Below, piece after piece: positions 47,834 through 58,553 of a stretch of 64,000 nucleotides of DNA (positions are counted from its first letter, which is position 1; each line of letters begins with the position of its first letter). The notes beneath the pieces were generated by a model, which saw nothing but the letters and a program-made list of their open reading frames with translations, did no database searches and was not told the DNA's origin. The position numbers were made by a program, and so were the translations under genes. This stretch comes from Isoetes taiwanensis (Eukaryota > Streptophyta > Lycopodiopsida > Isoetales > Isoetaceae). The stretch lies in NCBI GenBank assembly GCA_021234155.1, contig JAJEKV010000014.1, forward strand, positions 12,877,836 through 12,941,835, given 5' to 3'.

Positions 47834-50800
47834 ATGGCTGCAAACGATTGTGAGATTCTTGCTTTCACTGCAAATGACGTGATAGTCACATCACCAGGTA
47901 AACGATTGAGAATGGTATGCACTTTCGAGAATGGAGAATGTCAACTGTCGAGGAAATGGCTGTGTGATAGTTTTCAATTTCGTAGTGAGAAATTGTGTGT
48001 TGTGCAATCCACGAGTGGGAGAGGGAGGACGGTCCTTCTTGATGAAGTTTTGAGTCAAGAGGGTGATAGTGTGTATGTGGCCCTATCATGCAATGGGAAC
48101 TTTGTAACAGTCGAAGGCACTCCTGTTCCCACTGAAATCAACACTCCTCATGCACCTATAATTGTTGATAGTCCGACCCAACATATTCTTGAGAGCAATG
48201 TAAACATTGTATCCACGTTTGGTTTAAAGAGTTGATAGTTTTGGATCTAGCAAATTGAAAAGATTGTGTTCATCTGTTTCTGCACCAACATCAGTAAGCT
48301 GTCTACCCTCCCATTACAATGGCAATGTAGTATTTGAGCTGCCTCCAAATGAATTGAGTTCTATGGCAGGCATGGAAAGAAAGCTCGATCCACATCTATG
48401 GACCAAACCCGAGAAGACAAGTCACTCATTCGATGGCATAGTTAAATATTCCAAGTGTTGTGGTCATTTAAGGTGCATGAATCCGACATGTGACTATTTT
48501 CTTTCTAGAAGTCTACCAAATGATGTCCAGTGGAAAGGAACTATGAAGCAACAACCTTCACTTGGCCCCATATCACGATCACATGGAGTGCTCGCCAGGA
48601 GTATCTTGTGGAGGAGCGACCAACATGCCCGGCACTATGCAGTTGTGTGATATATTATGTTATACCAGACGAAGCCACACATACAAGATTAGCCCTTCAT
48701 GCTGGTACACATAACCATCCTATCAGGACTCCTCCAACTCGTGAAGAATTAAATTTGCTACACCAAATGGTGAATAGTAGACTTAATGCTTCAATAGGAA
48801 GCAAAAAGGGGGCAAAACAGATACAAATGGAGGTAGCCATGGAGATCACTATCAACAACTTGTTGACAACTACTGACTGTGATGACATACAGTTGTGGGG
48901 GAGAGATAGAATAGACAATCTGTTGAAGCAACTTCAACCTCTTTGCAATAAAAGAAGGTATTCTTTTTCTCACCTAGTTACCTTTCAATTGTAACTATTT
49001 CATTATGCTTATTTTCTAAATTTCGGTTTTGTTGTAGGATACGCCAGTGGATAAATAAGAGTCTTGAAACTAAAGTCCACCAAAAAGATGAAGTTGGAAA
49101 GATCATATACTTAAAACAACACTGCAAATATCAATTTTTTCATGGTTCCAAGTTTCCATACCAGCTTCATGACGAGGACAATGGTCGGTGTTATGTCTTC
49201 AAAATGTCCTAGCAGAGGCGGTTCGGAGTGGAGCTCGTCAACGTAATCGTCCGTGAGGAGACTTAGAAGACTCTTGGGTCCATTTTGACCACGTAAAACG
49301 CACTGTTGGGTGGACTACTTTAGCATGCCATGTGTACGACCCTAGGTATATTTGTTTTCTTTTTACTTTTCAATGGTCATTTTAAAATATTAAAGCACTC
49401 TTTGGAAATGTTCAGTATGCGTTGCCTTCTTACAATAGCAACATGTGATATGAAAACGGAGGACACGGAAGCTCAGATAAAGTTCTGGAATAAGCTAAAC
49501 AAAGTCATGGTACTAAAGAACTCAACACCCGCTCAGTTCAAAGGATTCATGGCAGACGAAGCTCAAGCTAATTGGAATGCCATTCGTTTGTATTCAATGA
49601 TGGCCTTGACCCATGGAAGGAAAGGAACGTGGTTGTAAATTCCATTGGGAACAGTGTCTTCAAAGACACACAAATAAGTACATATCACAAGAACATAGAC
49701 AAGAGCATCTGAATTTGTGCAGGGCCTGGAGATCCGCACCAACTGCGGAAGATGCTGAAGTTGCTTTTCAGAATATTGTCAATTGGTGGCCTGGAAAAAC
49801 TAGCCCTTCAGAAATAAGTTCCTTAGGTTCATGGCTAGCATGGTGGCATCAAAGAGTGAGCAGATGGGGCAACTTTATGGAGGATGGAGTGAATCTAGCA
49901 ACTGCAGCTCAAATCCCTAACACCAATCTATCTGAATCTGTGCATGCTAGTTGGTTGGCATCAAGAGGGTATGTGAATAAATTATCCTTGTACGATGCAT
50001 GCTTATGCGATCGGCGATTTAAGTCTTTGCAAAGTGCAAAGTGCAAAGCCCATAGAGAACATAATTTTGTTGGAATAGGTCAGGTATGGATACTTTGATG
50101 CAGAATGGGCACTTCAATGACTAGTAATGTTACCCCGTCGCTTGTGTGCAGATGAACTCGGCAGTTTTACATAGTGGAATACGACCCATTCATGCCGGTT
50201 CAGGAGGAAATAATCAGACTATTCTAAAAAGGACCAGAGATAGTACAGAATATAGCAAGGATGTAGGTTCTGGTAGTCATCGTCCCGACAAGAGGGCCCA
50301 TACTCGCTCTAGAGTTAGGGTAGATGCTTCAGCAAAACGGAATATAATTTTTGATGATGCTACATATCTTGTACAGGAGTATGATATGCCGCCAGAGGAT
50401 TGGGCTATCAGAAGAACAGAGCCTGGTAGTAAAATAAAATGTCAAGGTAGAATCAAGTCCAATGGTCGAAGATGCAATTCTGAAATTAATAGGGTACGTA
50501 CAGAATCCACTATTGCACCATGCTTCACTGGGCAAAGGAAAGCAAATGGTAGAGAGGTCACACAAAGGTTTTGGTTTTGCCCTCAAAATAATGCAAAGAT
50601 ACCTACTATCCGATTATGGGCATCATAGCCACACCTACTCGTCCAGCCAGATTGGCTGTGGCAAAGGGTGTGAATATCACTAGTGCAGAGTTGGAAATAT
50701 TGGAGAAAGGAAATTTTTCTATTAGAGGGATTAATCCAAGGAGCTCAATTCCCAATGTGACTAGTGTGAATTCTCCTACTGTTAACAGCTCTTCCCACTT

Positions 50801-51170
50801 CATGGAACGTTTTGGGAAGCGCATGAACAGGCGAGGGAAGCTTTGTGTAGAAGCTGAAACAAAGCTTAATCAAGCTTTACAACTAGAGTGTGATATTGAG
50901 TCCATAAAGGTCAATATCCACCACACGGATGTTGAGTACCAGGTGCGTCGACCAGATGAAACTTATACAGTAAGGGTCTGCAAGCATCCCACATGCACAT
51001 GCCCGGATTTCATGGTCAGAGAGATGAAAAGGGTATATATTCCATGCAAACATCTGATGTACGTATTTGCTAAAGTCCTCAACCATGACCCTAGGTTTTT
51101 TTTGGACATCATTCAGCCTGTATTGACAGAGGATGTGATAGATTCAGGTGTGCATCCTGCTCCCAAATAA
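47834..51170 (+). pseudogene. MULE-like transposase with SWIM zinc finger, frameshifted
   Basis: ATG at 47834 (MAANDCEILAFTANDVIVTS). Introns are visible at 48958-49037, 49346-49415 and 50084-50151. N-terminal Cys-rich part: CGHLRCMNPTCDYFLSRS, CPALCSCVIYYVIPDEATHT, HAGTHNHPI. Transposase core: YDPSMRCLLTIATCDMKTED, FKGFMADEAQANWNAIRLY, FHWEQCLQRHTNKYI, NLSESVHASWLASRGY, LYDACLCDRRFKS. A later Cys cluster (KCQGRIKSNGRRC...FWFCPQN) and a SWIM finger (TCTCPDF...IPCKHLMYVF) follow. Indels near 48235, 48528, 49215 and 50615 break it. The C-terminus ends in IDSGVHPAPK, sequence shared with a copia fragment 2 kb downstream. It may be a second transposase nested in, or recruited by, the giant element. 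Confidence 0.75.
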
Positions 51171-51219
51171 TAATGATGGTATTGTGTGTTACACAATGGT
51201 GTTGAGCTTTGTTATGGTG
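51136..51219 (+). repeat. 84-bp direct repeat, copy 1
   Basis: Matches 53097-53180 with one difference (ACACAA/ACGCAA). Encodes IDSGVHPAPK and a stop. It brackets the copia fragments. Confidence 0.95.
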
Positions 51220-51401
51220 TATACAGCATGTTCTTCATTCATGTGTTATTGTGTGTTGCACCATGGTGTCAACTTCTACATATAGTGTTGGAATTTATTT
51301 CTTATATATATTGTTGAGCATTGATATTGTGTGTGGTATTGAAATATTAAGTTCCTAACTTATAGTATTATCTTGAATTTATCTGGTGTTGTCTAGCTAT
51401 T

Positions 51402-52145
51402 ATGTTTACACCTTTGTGCAATTTTCATCTAGGTGCAACGCAACATATGGTATATGAGAAATCCTTGCTCAAAAATTACCATCCCTTGCGCGTTTTAAAA
51501 TATGTTTATATGGGAGATGACAGTCGTCAACAAATTCTTGGTATTGGTGATCTCCCATTACGAGCTCATTCAGGAATTCATTCTTTGCGTGGTGTTTTAC
51601 ATGTTCTGCTTTACATCGTCATTTACTTTACGTTTCTCGATTAAGCGATGTTGGTATTCATCTTTACTTTGATGAGTTATTTTGCTACCTTTTGAAGATG
51701 GCTTAATACTTGGTGCCGGCATGCGCCATCACAATTTATATGAGTACCGAATTACGGATGGTCTAATCTATGCTCTTCTTTGCCACGACATCGATGGAGA
51801 TTTATGGCATGGACGCTTTTGTCATGCCTCTTTTTCAGTCTTGTTGGACATGAAGCGACATGGTGTCGTTAATGGCTTCTCGATGGATTCTCGGGCACTC
51901 TTGGCACCATGTGAGGCTTGTGTACTTGGTACCTTGTCGGCATTCTTTTAATCATGTTGGACCTCGTGCATCTTCTATTTTGGAGTTGGTCCATATGGAC
52001 CTTTGTGGACCATTGCCACGGTCACTTGGTGGTGCCATATATTTTCTCTTAATCATTGATGATTACTCACGTTATTCTTTCATCTTTTCTCTCAAGAAGA
52101 AATCTGATGTTTTCTCAACGTTCTGTAAGTGTACTGGCACGTAAG
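51402..52145 (+). pseudogene. Copia protease-integrase fragment
   Basis: Successive frames show LGATQHMVYEKSLLKNYHPL (protease after the D-S-G), DLWHGRFCHASFSVLLDMKR and CEACVLGT (GAG-pre-integrase), then ELVHMDLCGPLPRSLGGAIY and LIIDDYSRYSF (integrase start, first Asp). It stops at about 52145. It precedes gag fragments of a similar element, so the order is scrambled. Confidence 0.85.
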
Positions 52146-52275
52146 CCGATTGTGGACACTAAATTTCCAACTGTCTCGTTTTACACAACGACTACCTCCG
52201 ACCCTGCTCTGTAGGATCCGCTGGCATGCCGCTTAAATCAAAACCTACTATAATCCAGCAGCACGGCGTCTCTTA

Positions 52276-53096
52276 GTGTATGGATTGAAAGATTCTATCC
52301 ATGCGGATGTTGATCAATTTATCATATCCAGTGAGGTCTGGAATTATTTAGAGCAGGTTTACAATAAGAGAACAAAGCAAGAAGTCCTTTTCTTGAAGAG
52401 GAGTTTGGCAAATCTCCAATATGATTCATCAAGTACTGTTAGAACTCACGTTGATCGCTTCAAAGAAATAATTGAACAATTGGCTGCTGCCGGAGCGCCT
52501 ATATCCAAAGATGAATTGGTGATGTAGCTATTGGAAACTTTTCCATCCTCTGAATTCGGGGTCATCATTTCTATATTGATGAATAAGAAGCATGTTACTT
52601 TTGAAGACGCGTGTGAATCCTTAGAAGATCATGTCTTGTAGAGTTATTGCACCCCCTGACGTCAAAGACACTGTAATGGTTGCAGATACAAGGAAAAGAA
52701 ACCCACCTTCTGAGTCTTCTGAACAAAGAAAAAGATTTCGGTCTTTTGGTCGTGGTTATGATGGATCCTTTGGTCGTGGTTATGGTCGTAGTAGTGTGTA
52801 TGGTCGCAGTGATTATAATGGTCGCCATGATTATAACACTTTTTGTCGTAGTGGATATGGACGTGGTCGTGGGTCGCGTGGATATCAATCTAGATATCAA
52901 TCTATTGTGTGTGAATATTGTGGTCGTGATGGCCATGGCATTGCAAGATGCTTTGATAGAAAAGAGGATGAGAAACCAGATATGGAAGCTAATTGTGTTA
53001 ATACATCACGTGATAGTGAACAGTATGGTGTGGAAAGAACAGTTGGACATCCTGTACAAGCTAGTACAAATGTTTTAGGGAGTACCGACAACATGA
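52276..53096 (+). pseudogene. Copia gag fragment with CCHC knuckle
   Basis: 52276-52527 is a UBN2-type capsid (SSEVWNYLEQVYNKRTKQEV, RFKEIIEQLAAAGAPISKDE; TAG at the end). 52631-53096 gives an Arg/Gly/Tyr-rich tract (GRGYDGSFGRGYGRSS), CEYCGRDGHGIARCF, and then the protease start MMIDSG fused to the 84-bp direct repeat. The last 233 bp are duplicated in inverse orientation at 42963-43195. Confidence 0.85.
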
Positions 53097-53180
53097 TGAT
53101 AGATTCAGGTGTGCATCCTGCTCCCAAATAATAATGATGGTATTGTGTGTTACGCAATGGTGTTGAGCTTTGTTATGGTG
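53097..53180 (+). repeat. 84-bp direct repeat, copy 2
   Basis: Nearly identical to 51136-51219. Here it continues into a GTGGTG tract. Confidence 0.95.
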
Positions 53181-53275
53181 GTGGTGGTGGTGGTGTGTGT
53201 AGTGGTGTGTGGTGGTATGATGTGGTGTGGTGGAGTGTGGTGGGGTGTGGTGGTGGGGGGGTGGTGGTGTGGTAC
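53177..53275. repeat. GTGGTG-rich simple repeat
   Basis: About 100 bp composed almost wholly of G and T with GGTGGTGGT and GTGTGGTG units. The open frames across it are artefacts. Confidence 0.95.
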
Positions 53276-54520
53276 AAGGTCACAAAATATATCAGTCGAA
53301 ACAATCAAGTAACTGTTTTGATTGACCAAAAAGGGTACAAGGCTTCTTTAAATCAAAGGGTACATTCCTTATGATAGGAAATGTGAACACAAATGTGAAC
53401 AAAAGATATATATAAGCCTGTTACATAGTTCATCTTGCAAAATCAGATACTCAGACTCATGATCATTTCGAGAAATCGAGGAGGGCTTTTTGGGCGATAC
53501 GTTCTTTCGGATTGGCATCACAATGCATGACCAAAGCATCTATTAGAAATTGTCGCGGCGGAAGTGATGGTATTCATGAGAGAACCATTTAGATGTAATC
53601 TGTGACATCCATAAATAAGGTTAGAAATATTTAAAGGAACATGAGATGCAGTACATACAAAGGAAGGCATACAACTTACTTCCATATCTCTACCAGAGAC
53701 AAGAGCTTCAACATATTTGTGCATAAATCCCATCACATACAACCCACATGATGTTAAATCGGACTCTTTGTGGCACCTCTACTTCTTTGAATCCGATTAA
53801 CATTATTTCTCTTCATGAAATCGACGCCTCTAGATACTTGGCCGTCGATGTGGTTAACATTTGTGTGTGCAGCCTACATATCATGAAATTTAGCGGAGGC
53901 CGAATTAGCGAAGAAAAGCAAAGCAACAACTTAAAGTATTACATACCCTTTGATTGCTTTCGTTCGTCGCATAACACCGTAAGAGGATTCAAGGCGTGAA
54001 TTCACAGTGCGGTAGGATCTTGGAATCGAGATGGTGCGGCGTAAAAGCGGCCCGGCACAAAATGGTCATTCTCAATGATAGGTGCAAGGATATGATGGCA
54101 TTTAGCTACCACAATCCCCTTCATCCCACGATTTCACTATTTCAATGACATTTAGTGATCCTTGGTGATTCACCCTTTCTTTTTTCTTTGGTAGCTTCTC
54201 TAAACCTTATATAGTTGTAAGCGGGATAAAAAGATTTTTCTCTTCCACTCGAAAAGGCAATGTCTCATACAAGCACCTGGATTAGATTAAGATTAACATT
54301 AGAGACAAGGAATAGCAACAAATACAGCTCGGTTACAACCAGGTTATTACCTGCCATAAAGATCCACTAAGCGGCTACTCATTTTAGAGTTAGTTGCACA
54401 TAAAATTGCTATGTCAGATGCAACCACTTTCATTTCAGCCAGCGGACAGTTCTTGAATGGCGTGAATGGCGTGAATTCCATAAGTTTATCCTTGTCATCA
54501 TTTACATTTGTCGGATCCAA
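53276..54520. other. Interior of the giant transposon, no clear gene
   Basis: Short frames on both strands without recognisable motifs. Minus-strand splice-like signals suggest exons of a decayed minus-strand gene, but none can be fixed. Confidence 0.3.
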
Positions 54521-54780
54521 GATGTTAGTGTCATATTAACAATTGATCCATAACAATAAAGCATAAATTGATACCTTCCAATCTGTTTCCGATGGTTTAG
54601 ACCTGCAAAAGCGAGTAGAATATAATAAGCTACTGAAGTATAAGTAAGTCAATGTTAGTGTCATATTAACAATTGATCCATGACAATAAAGCATAAATTG
54701 ATACCTTCCAATCTCTGTTTCCAGTGGTTTAGACCTGCAAAACGAGTAAAATATAATAAGCTACTGAAGTATAAGTAAGT
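54521..54780. repeat. 130-bp tandem duplication carrying an exon-like segment
   Basis: TTAGTGTCATATTAACAATT recurs at 54525 and 54655. Each copy has, on the minus strand, TTTTGCAG/GTCTAAACCA...GATTGGAAG/GTATC, that is, an acceptor, a roughly 30-bp exon and a donor. Confidence 0.8.
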
Positions 54781-54796
54781 AAATGTAAGCTAGCAA

Positions 54797-55051
54797 TTAC
54801 CGTTTTGCAGCGGATGTCCCTGCTCTGGTTTGCACTCTCTTTTTTCCAGCTGTTTTGGCATCAGCTTTGACCATAAATTTAGTCGTTGCCTTGGCTGCAA
54901 TCTCCAAGGCTTCTTCAACATCATCTAGCTCCTTTGAATCGTCGTAAGTCTCGAAGACAAGAAAGTGCTTCATTCTAATGTTTTGAAAGCAAGACAAAAA
55001 GAAACACGTACACCGCCAAAGAACAAGCCTTTTCCTCAACTTGAAAAACAA
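54797..55051 (-). CDS. Exon of an unrecognised minus-strand gene
   Basis: The frame encodes KHFLVFETYDDSKELDDVEE and EIAAKATTKFMVKADAKTAG with a basic tail (KKRVQTRAGTSAAKR). It ends at a donor-like site (ACG/GTAATT at about 54802), followed downstream by the duplicated 30-bp exon. An acidic then Lys-rich composition suggests a nuclear protein; no family is recognised. Confidence 0.35.
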   Translation of the reverse strand: MFFKLRKRLVLWRCTCFFLSCFQNIRMKHFLVFETYDDSKELDDVEEALEIAAKATTKFMVKADAKTAGKKRVQTRAGTSAAKR

Positions 55052-55358
55052 ACTTGAGGATTTGTTTTCAATGTCGTCACCAACATCTTGAGTAATTTTA
55101 TCGTAAACACGTCAGCGTAAGTTTCAAAACAAAAAAAAAAAAAAAATAGAAACCCGAAAAGGAGAGAGAATTACTACGGGCTTTCGACTAGTTGCTCAAT
55201 AATAGCATTTCGGCTTCAGCGGTGGGATCTCTTTTTGGAAAACAACCTCTGCTTTGCAAAATATTGAACATTAGTGAACTCTAACTACAACAGATGCAAT
55301 CTTAATGTAATCGAGAATGTAATCACCCTACCTTCCACATACCCCTCTGTCTCCAAAA

Positions 55359-55628
55359 TCACTTGACCGATTGCTTATGAGTTGTTGCAATTCTCAAAGG
55401 TGATGTAGATGTGGATGGACTTCCAACATCGATAGCAGCAGCATCTTTTGTGCCAGGTTCAGCAATTGGGATGTCTGAGAATGGTAAATGCAACCCCTTC
55501 TCAATAACATTCTTCTTTTCACCTACAACATGAAATTTTGCTATATTCAGAACTTAAGCATAGTGCACGAAACATGAATTGTTTAGTTTACCTGCAGTTT
55601 TACTTCTTCCTTTCTTGATACTACCCAT
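55359..55628 (-). CDS. Small two-exon gene, 64 codons, unknown
   Basis: ATG at 55628 (MGSIKKGRSKTAG). Donor GTAAAC after 55592, acceptor TTGTAG before 55522. The second exon reads EKKNVIEKGLHLPFSDIPIA, then Ser/Thr-rich to HKQSVK and TGA at 55359. Splice sites keep the frame. No family is recognised. It could be the 5' part of a longer decayed gene including 54797-55051. Confidence 0.4.
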
Positions 55629-55629
55629 G

Positions 55630-56380
55630 TCTGCATTGACACAATTGGGTGTCAATAAGAAATGTAAACACTTGATTCAGAATCAAGGGGAGATGTAGAG
55701 TAGATAGAAGCAAAATCTGAAGAAAAAACAATCAGATGCAAATCAAAACAGAACAAATGTTAATTACATGCAAGTAGATTTTTACTACAGGCAAACTTTC
55801 TGCTGATAATGTAACGACAAAATAGAAGTACATTAGTGTACATAGCTATCACAATGTAAAGGAAAACCAAATACTAAATTCAAATGTATTTGAACAAAAT
55901 ATTTTATCAATACACCCTATCAAATACATCATTCAAACATTGAATGTAAAGGAAAGTCAAATACCAAATTCATATGCATTTAAGATCACATGTAAATGCA
56001 AAATACGAGTCAATGCAATACACCCTATTAATACACCACAGTAAAGGAATTCGGAAAAGCACTTCATGGCACATGTAAAATGTAAATCTGAGAAGCAAAT
56101 ACATTTCCTCTTTACTGGTAAAGACAAAACCACGCCAAATCAAATGTTAATACGATTATGTACATGATGGAAACTAACTACATCTAAGTACACTCAAACT
56201 AATTATGTAATCAAAATAGAAATAGATGTACCTTGAGGAAGGGATTCCTAAGCAATGTCGCGAGTCCTCGGACCATAAACAATCATGTACACATGTATTA
56301 AATCGTTGAAACCCCGAATATAAGACAAAATAGACAATATGTATGACCACAAAGTGGAGATATTACCATGGTCAGTCAAG
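55630..56380. other. AT-rich, no gene seen
   Basis: It contains two similar AT-rich phrases (CATTGAATGTAAAGGAAAxTCAAATAC near 55850 and 55940). No coding signal. Confidence 0.4.
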
Positions 56381-56384
56381 GCAA

Positions 56385-57480
56385 TCATTGCAATTTCTTT
56401 TGCCAAGTATTGCTTATATGCGAGAATGAAGCGCTCCGTCTTGCTGCGAGTATGGGAGCGGGCTGCAGGCCTATCGGGTCTGATCTTTCCAAATGCTTAG
56501 TCATCTCCTTTATTCTATTCTCACAGTTGGAATTAACTTCCAAATCCTTGCTGATTTTTTCAATGGCAGCTTCTAATTCTTGCAAATCAGCCTTTAAACA
56601 ATCAATGGAAATCATTAGAGCATCTAAGTCAGCAATATAACTTGATTTCTCCTCCTCTAAATGGGATGCCAAAGCCATTTGCACATCGGTTGGCTTCCGC
56701 TTGCTTTTAAACATGCCATAATGCTGAACTGCTCACATATTTTTGCATCTTTACTCTGCACAAGTCTTGTCAAGAAGCTCTTATCACTCTCATGCTTCAA
56801 CAGTTCAATTTCCATTGTTTTCCTTTTCTCTTTTAAAGTCTGTATTTCATCAAGCATGGGGCGAGAATCTAATGCTCTTGTTTCCCTCCACCTTTTCATC
56901 ATTTCCAACTGCTGCCCCAATTCTACGAGGCATACATTTAATAGCTTTAACATTGGAAGACTTTTTCGTAGCTAATTCGTAGGGTCGATTCTTTTTGAGA
57001 GCCTTTTGAATGAAGACTTGCACTTGCTTTCACCTCATCCCAATCAATGCTTACTCCTTTGTAATGAAGTGCATATGCTCGGGCAAAATACAATGGAATG
57101 TGATGATTTGCAATGTCCCTCCTACAAAAAGCGTGCTCATACACGGAAAAAAATCGCCATCCAACCGGGCTTAATCACGCACTCTTGATAACCCCTAACG
57201 CCGGGGGGCTTGAGACCCCAAACATCCCGCACTATTTGCACTAGCCACGGAAACATGCTATCAAAATTGTTGCTCCTAAGTCTGCACGATGCTTACCTTG
57301 TCAAACTTCGGGCGGCAAGACCTCCCGTCTGAAGAAGACCTACTCTTGAGTTTTGGTGGCGGTTCTAGTGGGAGACCTTGGCATGGGCTTTCTGAGGTTT
57401 GTTGCGAGGAGATTTCCTTGGAGATGTCTTTGTTCCAAGCTGTTTTGGTCATGATCTCTTCCACGGTGCTTGACTCTCAC
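56385..57480 (-). pseudogene. Decayed coiled-coil gene near the right end of the transposon
   Basis: Minus-strand order: MTKTAWNKDISKEISSQQTS (57457 on), SNNFDSMFPWLVQIVRDVWG and GVRGYQECVIKPGWMAIFF (about 57270-57150), frameshift in a T7 run, VYEHAFCRRDIANHHIPLYF and YKGVSIDWDEVKAS (57140-57000), then a coiled coil (QQLEMMKRWRETRALDSRPM, LKEKRKTMEIELLKHESDKS) and, after another shift at about 56715, VQMALASHLEEEKSSYIADL and ELEAAIEKISKDLE. The family is not recognised. The single-domain-plus-coiled-coil layout could be a second transposon-encoded accessory protein. Confidence 0.5.
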
Positions 57481-57504
57481 GAAAATGCAAGCTTTTGACT
57501 ATGG

Positions 57505-57670
57505 AGGTCCTGATCTTGGCTATGGAGGTTCGAATATGGATGTCAAGCTTTCGGCTATGGAGGTTCGAATATGGATGTCAAGCTTTCGGCTATGGAGGTT
57601 CGAATATGGATGTCAAGCTTTCGGCTATGGAGGTTCGAATATGGATGTCAAGCTTTCGGCTATGGAGGTT
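57505..57670. repeat. 35-bp minisatellite near the right TIR
   Basis: The unit TTCGGCTATGGAGGTTCGAA... (35 bp) is repeated about 4.3 times with almost no differences. The unit is not a multiple of 3 long, so the frames across it drift. It lies 150 bp from the right end. Confidence 0.95.
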
Positions 57671-57821
57671 GGAGCGGGAGGAAGGTTGAACAGAGCGCGG
57701 GAGGAGAGTTCAAAATTATTTGCCCTATTAATGATTCATTCCAAGAATAATAATTTCTGGGGGGGAGGGATTTCCTTACATTTTGAATTTGTAAATGTAA
57801 AATACGGGCACTTTTTTTGCC

Positions 57822-57842
57822 CACCCTTTCATGCTTCTACCC
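57822..57842 (-). repeat. Right terminal inverted repeat
   Basis: Perfect inverse of the left end, followed by GTTA and then the rest of the interrupted LTR. Confidence 0.95.
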
Positions 57843-57858
57843 GTTAAGGCTACTCCCC

Positions 57859-58410
57859 TAAAATAATATTATTATCAACTCGTGGTCACCACCTCCTCGT
57901 GGCCTCCACCTTGGTTCATGATACCACCTGTTCGTGATTTTTGTGTCTACACCTACTCGTGGTTTTCACATACTAGTGGTTTTCACATACTAGTGGTTGC
58001 CACCTACTCGTGGGCCACTAATTCTTGGTTACCACCTACACGTGGACCAATTTAGTTCTTGGTTGCCACCTACTCGTGGACCAATTATGTTCTTGGTTGC
58101 CACCTCTACTCGTGGACCAACTCAACGTATTGCCTCATAAGTCCCATGCATCTAACTTCCTCGGTTACTCTGCATGTGTATCTGCAAAACTATCTCATGA
58201 CATGAGTAACTTAAAAACTATTTCAATTAAAACTCGAGAATCATCCAAGTTCTTGTTTCGTTGGAATATTCCCTCCTCCCTCCCCAGGGTTGTTGCTTTG
58301 TTGGCTTCTAGCATCCTTCAAAACACTTGAAGCTGCTTCATGATCACGCCAAAGATCATGACAATGGTTCCACTACCCACAGTTCCAAAGAAAATTGAAA
58401 CTACACTTTG
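57859..58410 (-). repeat. TRIM-like internal region, copy 3, with CCACCTACTCGTGG array
   Basis: 57890-58125 holds the motif array. 58135-58410 is collinear with 36236-36500 (CATAAGTCCCATGCATCT, CATGACATGAGTAACTTAAA), ending at a degenerate primer site. Confidence 0.85.
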
Positions 58411-58415
58411 AAACC

Positions 58416-58553
58416 AGTTAATACGATCTTCCCTGAATACCTGAATAAATATAATAACTGTTACACAAATTAGTAGCCAAAGTCTTATTCAAAAGAGCTC
58501 TCCACCCAATCGAGCCACTCAGTTAACAATATCAGGCTGGAACATAAAGACAG
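58416..58553 (-). repeat. Partial TRIM-like LTR-3
   Basis: ATACGATCTTCC to AACATAAAGACA matches 36518-36651, then the similarity stops. Confidence 0.75.

Larger units (their letters stand above)
37307..57842. mobile_element. Giant DNA transposon, 20,536 bp, 21-bp perfect TIRs, GTTA duplication
   Basis: The left end GGGTAGAAGCATGAAAGGGT(G) at 37307-37327 is the exact reverse complement of 57822-57842. GTTA stands on both sides (37303-37306 and 57843-57846). The flanks join into the sequence seen unbroken at 35681-35695 in LTR-1. Subterminal similarity (ATTTTGAACTxTCCTC) is visible at both ends. Contents: a DDE transposase gene (left), a ParB-like gene, a MULE-like transposase gene, captured ABCC and copia fragments, and small genes at the right end. 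The superfamily is not established. A 4-bp GTTA duplication does not fit CACTA, hAT, MULE or piggyBac. Confidence 0.9.
34695..58553 (-). mobile_element. Tandem TRIM-like array (LTR-internal-LTR-internal-LTR), split by the giant transposon
   Basis: On the minus strand an LTR starting TGTTAGGGGAATAGCC recurs: LTR-1 up to 35703, LTR-2 36515-37306 plus 57847-57858, and a partial LTR-3 ending at 58553. Between them are short internal regions (35704-36501; 57859-58410) beginning with a tRNA-iMet primer site (36501-36512) and ending with arrays of the CCACCTACTCGTGG motif. No gag or pol is recognisable. Copy 1 lacks the part equivalent to about 36160-36712. Confidence 0.75.

Noticed and set aside
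53109-53374. Gly/Val-rich open frames
   Set aside because: They lie on the GTGGTG simple repeat.
37303-57846. Classifying the giant transposon as piggyBac (TTAA), CACTA or MULE by its ends
   Set aside because: The left flank reads GTTAGGG, so TTAA is not duplicated. The ends do not start CACTA, and the duplication is 4 bp, not 3 or 9. The superfamily is left open.
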